A DNA stretch of 13,630 bases. Origin: a bacterium. Lineage in GTDB: Bacteria > BMS3Abin14. The stretch covers positions 1,684,738 to 1,698,367 of the forward strand of contig CP070682.1 of the NCBI GenBank assembly GCA_020352595.1, given 5' to 3'. Below, one piece after another: positions 1-4,919 of the stretch. The position numbers were made by a program, and so were the translations under genes. The notes beneath the pieces were generated by a model. It worked only from the letters and a program-made list of their open reading frames with translations, made no database searches and was not told where the DNA came from. Position 1 is the stretch's first letter. Every line of letters begins with the position of its first letter.

Positions 1-1
1 G

Positions 2-226
2 GAACGGGGGCTGCCGGTCATCGCCGTGGCCACCAAGGCCGACAAGCTCTCCCGTTCCCGCCGACTCAGATCCGTCGCCGTCATCGGACGCGACCTGGGC
101 ATCCCCGTCGAGTCCGTCATCCCTGTGTCCACAAAGGATCCCGCCCTTTCCGCGGAGCGCCTCTGGGATGAGATCGTCCCCTTCCTCACCCTCCCCGGCC
201 CGGAAGGGGAGCAGCCAAAGCCTTGA
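2..226 (+). CDS. engB: EngB/YihA/YsxC ribosome-assembly GTPase, C-terminal part
   Basis: This is the last 74 codons of a gene whose start lies before the window. The reading frame begins at base 2 and stops with TGA at 224-226. The visible protein contains VATKADKLSR, the G4 guanine-specificity motif (TKAD) in the setting typical of EngB. It is followed by a helix and VIPVSTKD, which sits where the G5 loop (usually SA) is expected. The end, LWDEIVPFL, matches the last helix of EngB. The family is an essential cytoplasmic GTPase needed for 50S subunit assembly. G1 to G3 are outside the window, so the assignment rests on the C-terminal pattern only. A different small TRAFAC GTPase is possible but less likely. 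The gene ends 5 bases before a strong terminator and converges on the cytochrome gene. Confidence 0.82.
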   Translation, partial: ERGLPVIAVATKADKLSRSRRLRSVAVIGRDLGIPVESVIPVSTKDPALSAERLWDEIVPFLTLPGPEGEQPKP

Positions 227-230
227 GAAA

Positions 231-256
231 AAAAGCCGCCCCCAGGGGCGGCTTTT
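231..256. terminator. Bidirectional intrinsic terminator between engB and the cytochrome gene
   Basis: The 10-base arm AAAAGCCGCC (231-240) pairs perfectly with GGCGGCTTTT (247-256), leaving a short CCCAGG loop that can close further. The stem runs into T4 on the plus strand and, read in reverse, into a T-run on the minus strand. It lies just after the engB stop and 36 bases past the cytochrome stop. It can therefore serve both convergent genes. Confidence 0.9.
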
Positions 257-274
257 CATAACGCATCCTTCCTT

Positions 275-298
275 CGGAGTTACTGACGGAGTTACTGG
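275..298. repeat. 12-bp tandem duplication across the cytochrome stop codon
   Basis: CGGAGTTACTG occurs twice in tandem with a 12-bp period (275-286 and 287-298; the last base differs). On the minus strand the unit contains the TAA stop of the cytochrome gene. A second in-frame TAA therefore follows four codons later. This looks like a small slippage duplication with no obvious function. Confidence 0.7.
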
Positions 299-1575
299 GC
301 GGCCACCGGCTGCCCCTCCCCGGCGTTCCGGTGGTAGGACTTCGGCTTGTGGCAGCCCACCATGCACTTTCCACCGTCCTCGAACTCGTAAAAGGTCAGC
401 GTGTAGCAAAGGACCTGCTCGCACTCGTACTGCCGCACCAGGTTGTGTGGCTGGGAAGACCCGTGGGGGTCGTGGCAGCCGGCGCAGGACCTGGCCTTGC
501 CGCGCTTGACGATGCCGTACTTGTTGGACTGCAGCTCCCCCTGGACGTGGGGGTCGTGAAGGTTCTCGACACCGTTCCTGAAGGCTGTGACGCCGTCCTC
601 CCCGCTGCCTTTCACAAGACCGGCGTCGTGGCACTGGAAGCAGAGGGCGAACTTGTCCTCGGAAAAATCGCCGGGATACCGCTCGGTATTGTAGGCGGCC
701 ACCAGCAGTTTGGGTTCGCCGGCTGAGTGCGGCCTGTGGCAGTCCGTGCAGATGCCATCGCTGAGGGCCGTGTGGACATAGGTGTCCAGGGCGCCCAGGA
801 TCTCATGGCACTCACCGCACAGGGTCTGCTCTTCGGCCAGCAGGAGAGACGCCTGCCTGGAGGCGTGTGGGCTGTGGCAGTCCGTGCAGTCCCCTCCCGC
901 GACCGCCTCGTGGACGAAGGCGCCGTCGGTCATGGAGCCGTGGCACTCCTGGCACAGCTGCCCCCGGGGGGCCATCAGGAGCCTGGCGTTCTCCGAGGAG
1001 TGCGGTGCATGGCAGGCGAGGCAGCCGTCTTCCTCGATGACGCCGTGGAGCCGGCCGGCCTCGGCTGGATCGTCGTGACACTGGGTGCACAGAGCCGGAC
1101 CTGACTGGACCAGGAGCTTCCTGTTCCTGGAGGAGTGGGGGTCGTGGCAGTCCACGCAGCCTCCGTCCCGGGTCGCCTCGTGGACCACGGCCTTGCCCGT
1201 GGGGTCGTCATGGCACTGGAAACAGAGGCTGTCCCTGGGCTCCAGCAGGAGGGCGCGGTTGGCGGAACCGTGTGGATCGTGGCAGGCCAGACAGCCGTCC
1301 TCCTCCAGGATGGGATGAAGGGCGCCCTTATCGGCGGGATCGTCGTGGCACTGGAAGCAGAGGGCGTTGCCCTCCTCCGCGAGGACGAGGCTGTTGGACT
1401 CGCCGTGATCCTCGTGGCACGATCCGCAGTCGGCTTCCTCATAGGGCGGGTGCAGGACCTTCAGGGCAGAGACCTGGGCGGCCCACTCCCCGTGGCAGTC
1501 TCCGCACTCCGAGGCGGCCGCTTGCGAGGCCGCGGCAGCAAACAGGAACAATGTGGCAAGCAACAAATGTCTCAT
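292..1575 (-). CDS. Periplasmic 15-heme cytochrome c, doubled-CXXCH type
   Basis: The 427-residue protein starts with a signal peptide (about 1-22, AAAS cleavage region) and has no lipobox, so it is probably soluble and exported. It carries 14 CXXCH heme sites, the first Cys of each at 24, 50, 73, 95, 118, 140, 163, 185, 208, 230, 253, 276, 312 and 364. A fifteenth site near the C-terminus has an extra residue (CMVGCH, 404-409). From 50 to 276 the sites alternate at 22-23 residue spacing. This gives a tandem 45-residue two-heme unit of the form LCxxCH, His, CxxCHxPH, which is the doubled-CXXCH pattern. Extra His residues such as those after CHDP and LHP can supply distal heme ligands. The likely role is electron transfer in the periplasm or at the cell surface, partner unknown. 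The gene lies 106 bases downstream of exbD on the same strand, and the ATG at 1573-1575 has only a weak ribosome binding site. Confidence 0.93.
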   Translation of the reverse strand: MRHLLLATLFLFAAAASQAAASECGDCHGEWAAQVSALKVLHPPYEEADCGSCHEDHGESNSLVLAEEGNALCFQCHDDPADKGALHPILEEDGCLACHDPHGSANRALLLEPRDSLCFQCHDDPTGKAVVHEATRDGGCVDCHDPHSSRNRKLLVQSGPALCTQCHDDPAEAGRLHGVIEEDGCLACHAPHSSENARLLMAPRGQLCQECHGSMTDGAFVHEAVAGGDCTDCHSPHASRQASLLLAEEQTLCGECHEILGALDTYVHTALSDGICTDCHRPHSAGEPKLLVAAYNTERYPGDFSEDKFALCFQCHDAGLVKGSGEDGVTAFRNGVENLHDPHVQGELQSNKYGIVKRGKARSCAGCHDPHGSSQPHNLVRQYECEQVLCYTLTFYEFEDGGKCMVGCHKPKSYHRNAGEGQPVAAQ

Positions 1576-1621
1576 CGGTTTCGGGGTGGTTCAAGATACC
1601 TGGGATTAGGCAAATGAGAGG

Positions 1622-1650
1622 TCCTTACCAAAGCAGACGCAGGCTGTCAA
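1622..1650 (-). promoter_or_regulatory. Possible sigma-70 promoter of the cytochrome gene
   Basis: On the minus strand there is a perfect -35 box TTGACA (plus positions 1645-1650). A poor -10 candidate TAAGGA (1622-1627) follows at 17-bp spacing, about 47 bases before the ATG. Only the -35 box is convincing. The cytochrome could instead be read through from exbD. Confidence 0.3.
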
Positions 1651-1681
1651 GATTTCCGGTCGGGAAAGGGGTGAACGGGGA

Positions 1682-2119
1682 TCAGGGGGGAGCGGCCGGT
1701 GCCCTCATGGTGCCCAGGCTCACGCGGTCGGCCCCGCTGTCCCTGAGCATCTCGAGGAGGGAGACCACGGACTGAACGGCAGCCCTCCTGTCGGAGAGGA
1801 TCTCGAAGGGCCTGCGCACGAAGGCCGGTCCCTGATCCCGGATGTGGTCCTCCATCTCCCTGAGGGAGTACTGCCGGCCCTGGAACAGGAGGCTGCCGTC
1901 GGCCCTGACCGTGATCCGGTTGGATTCCTCTCCGGGGATGACGTGGGGGCTCTCCGTCACCGGCAGGTCCACCTGGATCCCTTCGCTGACGATGAAACGG
2001 GAGGTGAGCATGAAGAAGATGAGCAGGAGAAAGACGATGTCGATCAGGGGAGTCATCCCCAGTTCCAGGGTGGGCCTGCGGTGGGATCGGAACCGTCTGA
2101 CCTCAGGATCGAACGACAT
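1682..2119 (-). CDS. exbD: ExbD/TolR-type proton-channel subunit
   Basis: The 145-residue protein has the standard ExbD/TolR build. A short basic cytoplasmic N-terminus comes first, then one transmembrane helix (about 22-42) and a periplasmic domain of about 100 residues. The helix begins MTPLIDIVFLLL, and Asp27 is the conserved proton-carrying residue of the family. The length is normal. It works with ExbB in an inner-membrane complex that couples proton flow to energising TonB, Tol or a similar periplasmic partner. The ATG at 2117-2119 overlaps the end of exbB by 17 bases and has GGAG about 9 bases upstream, which indicates translational coupling. No tonB, tolA or pal is in the window, so ExbD and TolR cannot be told apart. 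The symbol is used generically. Confidence 0.9.
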   Translation of the reverse strand: MSFDPEVRRFRSHRRPTLELGMTPLIDIVFLLLIFFMLTSRFIVSEGIQVDLPVTESPHVIPGEESNRITVRADGSLLFQGRQYSLREMEDHIRDQGPAFVRRPFEILSDRRAAVQSVVSLLEMLRDSGADRVSLGTMRAPAAPP

Positions 2120-2717
2120 CCTCGAGCTCCATGCTCATGCGCCCCAGTTCGCCCTCCACCCGCTCGATGCGCCCCTGGAACAGGTTGTGGAACATCAGGC
2201 AGGGGATGGCCACCGTAAGCCCCGCCGCCGTCGTCAGGAGAGCTTCCCAGATGCCTCCGGCGAGAAGGGCGGGGCTGACATTGGCGCCGTGGCGCTCGAT
2301 CTCCATGAACGCCCTGATCATGCCGATGACCGTGCCCAGAAGGCCCAGAAGAGGGGAGAGGGCCGCCACCGTCGCCAGTCCTCTCAGGGAAACCTCCATC
2401 TTCCTGATCAGTTCCCCGGCTGCCATGGCAAAGGAGGCCCCGATGCCCTCCGGTCCCGCCTCGAGCCGCGCCATCGCCTCCCGGAGCACGGTGCCCCCCG
2501 CGCTCTGATCCCCATCCAGCAGGTCCCTGGCGCCGGCGAGGTCCCCGCGCTGGAGCGCTCGCCTGACCCCGTCCCCGAGGGAGAACCCTCCCAGCCCCAG
2601 TTTCCTGTAGGTGTAGAAGCGGTCCAGGATCAGGGCCAGGCCGATGACCGAGCACAGGGCAATGGGGATCATGAGAACGCCGCCCCGCGTCAGGAAACTC
2701 AGCCAGGTGGATGTCAC
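2103..2717 (-). CDS. exbB: MotA/TolQ/ExbB-type proton-channel subunit
   Basis: The 204-residue protein starts at GTG 2715-2717. This start is chosen because GGAGGAG lies 7 bases upstream (plus 2725-2731). The open frame runs 30 codons further upstream, but that stretch is R-rich and has no family similarity. Transmembrane helix 1 is at about 12-33. Helix 2 (about 112-135) contains the family signature SPLLGLLGTVIGMI, and helix 3 (about 155-180) contains LLTTAAGLTVAIP. The cytoplasmic loop between helices 1 and 2 is normal in size. It forms the pentameric channel part of an ExbB/ExbD or TolQ/TolR motor and overlaps exbD by 17 bases. The pair is followed by the multiheme cytochrome, and no energised partner protein is visible. 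Confidence 0.92.
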   Translation of the reverse strand: MTSTWLSFLTRGGVLMIPIALCSVIGLALILDRFYTYRKLGLGGFSLGDGVRRALQRGDLAGARDLLDGDQSAGGTVLREAMARLEAGPEGIGASFAMAAGELIRKMEVSLRGLATVAALSPLLGLLGTVIGMIRAFMEIERHGANVSPALLAGGIWEALLTTAAGLTVAIPCLMFHNLFQGRIERVEGELGRMSMELEDVVRS

Positions 2718-2872
2718 GGTTGCACTCCTCCAGGTCCCGCGAGCCCGCCGCACCCCTCTGAAAGAATCCTCGGGTCGTCTTGACATGGCTCGCGGATTTG
2801 TGAACAATTCCGCCCATTGAGAGGGTAGTATTCTATCTTAACACCTTCAACCGGGAAAGAGGCTTGAGGACC
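2718..2872. promoter_or_regulatory. Divergent promoter region between exbB and the REC-PilZ gene
   Basis: This 155-bp gap must hold promoters for both directions. On the plus strand a perfect TTGACA (2780-2785) is followed after 17 bp by AACAAT (2803-2808), which matches four of six -10 positions. On the minus strand the best -10 box is TAGAAT (plus 2830-2835), without a good -35 box. The assignments are tentative; only the divergent arrangement is certain. Confidence 0.35.
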
Positions 2873-3580
2873 ATGAAGATCCTTCTGGTGGACGATACCG
2901 AGCTGTTTCTGGATCTCGAGAAAAGCTATCTTCAGAGGGAGAGCTTCCATTTTCTCACCGCCAGGTCCGGGGAGGAAGCGCTGGAAATGGTCAGGGATCA
3001 GCGGCCGGATCTCATCCTCCTGGACCTCCTGATGCCGGGCATGGACGGCGACGAGGTGTGCCGGGATCTGAAGAGGAACCCCGCCACCCGGGCCATCCCG
3101 GTCATCATGCTGAGTTCCGACACCGGAGAGGGGATGAAGGACCGGTGCCTCGCGGCAGGCTGCGACGCCTTCGTGTCCAAGCCTCTGAAAAGGGACGAAC
3201 TCCTCGAAGCCATAGAGAGGATGATGGGGGTGGCCCAGCGGCGCCATCCAAGGGTCCCCACACGCCTGACCTCCTACGTCCGGCACGGTGAAAGGGAGGT
3301 GGAAGCGTGGATCCACACCATCTCCAGCGGCGGCGTCTTCGTGGAGATGGAGCTGCCGCCGGACATCGGCGAGACCTTTTCGGTGGCGTTCATCCTGCCT
3401 GGCCACGATGAGGCCATCCAGGCGTCGGCCACAGTCAGGTGGGCCGGAAGGGTCAGGCCCGGCGGCCCTTCGGGGGTGGGCGCAGAGTTCCTCCTGGTAG
3501 GCGATGCCCAGCGTGCGGCCATCGGGGAGTACGTGGACCGGAAGCTGGCCAAGGTGGGGTCGCTCAAGGGGTTCGCGTGA
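2873..3580 (+). CDS. Response regulator with C-terminal PilZ domain
   Basis: The 235-residue protein has a receiver domain (1-118) with all key residues. These are the acidic pair Asp7/Asp8, the phosphoacceptor Asp51 in LLDLLMPGMDG, Ser81 and Lys103 in the KP motif. A PilZ domain follows (about 122-228), with RRHPR at 123-127 supplying the RxxxR c-di-GMP loop and ISSGGVF at 150-156. The usual Asp/Asn of the D/NxSxxG motif is Thr149, a variant I associate with PilZ domains of Myxococcus and Geobacter. The protein probably joins phosphorelay and c-di-GMP signals in the cytoplasm. No histidine kinase is adjacent. The ATG at 2873 is preferred because GAGG lies 10 bases upstream; a TTG at 2864 would add three residues. 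It converges on the radical SAM gene. Confidence 0.9.
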   Translation: MKILLVDDTELFLDLEKSYLQRESFHFLTARSGEEALEMVRDQRPDLILLDLLMPGMDGDEVCRDLKRNPATRAIPVIMLSSDTGEGMKDRCLAAGCDAFVSKPLKRDELLEAIERMMGVAQRRHPRVPTRLTSYVRHGEREVEAWIHTISSGGVFVEMELPPDIGETFSVAFILPGHDEAIQASATVRWAGRVRPGGPSGVGAEFLLVGDAQRAAIGEYVDRKLAKVGSLKGFA

Positions 3581-3582
3581 GC

Positions 3583-3617
3583 TTTGAAATTGGAGACCTG
3601 AGATCCGAGACCCGAGA
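3583..3617. repeat. Heptanucleotide-period degenerate array A
   Basis: Five consecutive 7-base units fit a YYYGAGA pattern; the last is CCCGAGA, and divergence grows toward the first. The array fills the whole gap between two convergent genes and ends on the base just before the radical SAM stop codon (3618-3620, minus strand). The same 7-bp period with other consensus sequences recurs at 11717-11897. Confidence 0.75.
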
Positions 3618-4739
3618 TCACTCCACCCCCCTCGCATAGCACTGGACGATGTCCGGGGCCAGAGGCGACCCTTCCAGCACCTGGGCCCGGAACCGGCAGC
3701 CGCCGGCGCACTCGGCAAGCTGCGGACACCGGCAGCGGAGGCTGGAGAGGGGGACATGGGGAACCCTTTCCCAGACCCTCGCCAGCCCTTCCCGGACGTT
3801 GCCCGCCGGCTCGTGAAAATAGAAACCGCACTTGGCCGCTGTCCCGTCCGGACCTACGGTCATCAGGTGCGAACCGCATGAGAGCCCCCGGGCGCCCCCG
3901 TGGAACCCGCCCCCGTAGGCGTGCCGGAGCTTTTCACTCATGGCCCGCAGCTGCTCCGGCTCAAGGTCTTCGCCGGCCCACCTCCCTGCCGGGCAGGGCA
4001 CGTCGATGCTCCATTCCTGGACCCCCATTTCCCTGAGGAAGGCGTCCATCCTCTGGAACTCGTCCAGATTGTGCCGGTGCACCATGGTGGCCGCCGAGAC
4101 GGGGACCCCCGCACTCCTCAGGGCCCTGATCCCCTCCACGGCCCTGGCGAAGGAACCCGGGCCCCGGAGACGGTCGTGCCCTTCCTGCCAGCCGTCCAGG
4201 GAGACCTGGACCTGGTGGTAGACATCCCGCAGGTCCCGGGCTTCCCGGGGCCCTATCCACTCCCCATGGGTGATGAGCACCCGGCGCATCGGCCAACGGC
4301 CGAGATCGCCGCTCATCTCACGGAACAGGGGATGGCAGGCCGGCTCGCCACCGGAGACCATGACCTTGAGCCCCTGGGCGGCGGTGAACTCTTCCAGGAT
4401 ACGGTGGAAGGTGCCCCGGTCCATGTCCCTTTTGTCGGGGGGACCGAGGTAGCAGTGCCGGCAGGCCTTGTCGCACCGCCCCGTGATCTGCACCTCAAGG
4501 TAGCGCAGGGACGGGTCCGCGGCACTCCCCTCGAAGAAGGGCGGCCCCGAGCGCGGGGACTCCTGGGCCAGCCCCGCCTCCCTCAGCAGCTCACCGGCCT
4601 CCGGATCATTCCCGCCTGCCTGCAGCGCCAGGATCCTGTGGAAGCCCTCCTCGTCCAGGAGGTAAAGTTCATCGCTCTGGATGTCGTAGACGTGGGGCTC
4701 CTCCAGGCGCTTCAGGTAGCAGTGGTCCCTGAGAAACAA
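3618..4739 (-). CDS. Radical SAM/SPASM-domain enzyme
   Basis: The 373-residue protein has a radical SAM core with the 4Fe-4S motif CX3CX2C (Cys89, Cys93, Cys96; CDKACRHC). The SAM-binding GGEP motif is at 130-133. The C-terminal SPASM region holds Cys288, Cys304, Cys336, Cys338, Cys344, Cys348 and Cys367, ending in the typical ECAGGCR. These Cys normally bind one or two auxiliary clusters, as in PqqE and the sulfatase-maturing enzymes. The first 45 residues form a short domain of the kind seen before many RiPP-modifying enzymes, with a weak PqqD-like look. The substrate is unknown, and no precursor peptide or PqqD partner is visible nearby. The start is TTG at 4737-4739, supported by GGAGAG 7 bases upstream. 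It is transcribed divergently from hflX. Confidence 0.9.
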   Translation of the reverse strand: MFLRDHCYLKRLEEPHVYDIQSDELYLLDEEGFHRILALQAGGNDPEAGELLREAGLAQESPRSGPPFFEGSAADPSLRYLEVQITGRCDKACRHCYLGPPDKRDMDRGTFHRILEEFTAAQGLKVMVSGGEPACHPLFREMSGDLGRWPMRRVLITHGEWIGPREARDLRDVYHQVQVSLDGWQEGHDRLRGPGSFARAVEGIRALRSAGVPVSAATMVHRHNLDEFQRMDAFLREMGVQEWSIDVPCPAGRWAGEDLEPEQLRAMSEKLRHAYGGGFHGGARGLSCGSHLMTVGPDGTAAKCGFYFHEPAGNVREGLARVWERVPHVPLSSLRCRCPQLAECAGGCRFRAQVLEGSPLAPDIVQCYARGVE

Positions 4740-4812
4740 TGGCAGGCTCTCCGTTCAGTTTTCAGGTGGCTCCAGCCGCGGAAAGTTCCGCCGCCCCTGC
4801 GCGATTCCGGTG

Positions 4813-4839
4813 CGGTTCACTATACCAGATCTTGAACCG
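4813..4839 (-). promoter_or_regulatory. Extended -10 promoter of the radical SAM gene overlapped by an operator-like dyad
   Basis: On the minus strand TGGTATAGT (plus 4819-4827) is an extended -10 element, placing the start near 4812 and giving a leader of about 70 bases. No good -35 box is seen, as is common for this class. A perfect 7-bp inverted repeat, CGGTTCA (4813-4819) and TGAACCG (4833-4839), has 20 bp between its half-site centres, about two helical turns. It overlaps the -10 box. A dimeric repressor site is a reasonable inference. Confidence 0.42.
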
Positions 4840-4914
4840 GGGGATCTTGCCCCCGGGATCCTTCCTCCTTGCGGAGGGTGCGGGGAAGGAGTACCATTTT
4901 CACGCAAGGAGGAG
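4837..4914 (+). promoter_or_regulatory. Structured hflX leader that sequesters its Shine-Dalgarno sequence
   Basis: Two hairpins precede hflX. The first pairs CCGGGGG (4837-4843) with CCCCCGG (4850-4856) around a 6-base loop. The second pairs TCCTCCTTGCG (4863-4873) perfectly over 11 bp with CGCAAGGAGGA (4903-4913), plus one possible G-U pair, around a 29-base loop. Its 3' arm contains the complete SD sequence AAGGAGG (4906-4912). A competing pairing exists between TCCTTCC (4859-4865) and GGAAGGA (4884-4890), which would free the SD. The layout fits a translational switch such as a thermometer, attenuator or ligand-responsive leader. Confidence 0.6.
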
Positions 4915-4919
4915 CTTCC

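Noticed and set aside
1842..2783. 313-codon open frame on the plus strand across exbD and exbB
   Set aside because: It is rich in Arg, Pro and Gln without family features, while the opposite strand encodes textbook ExbB/ExbD.
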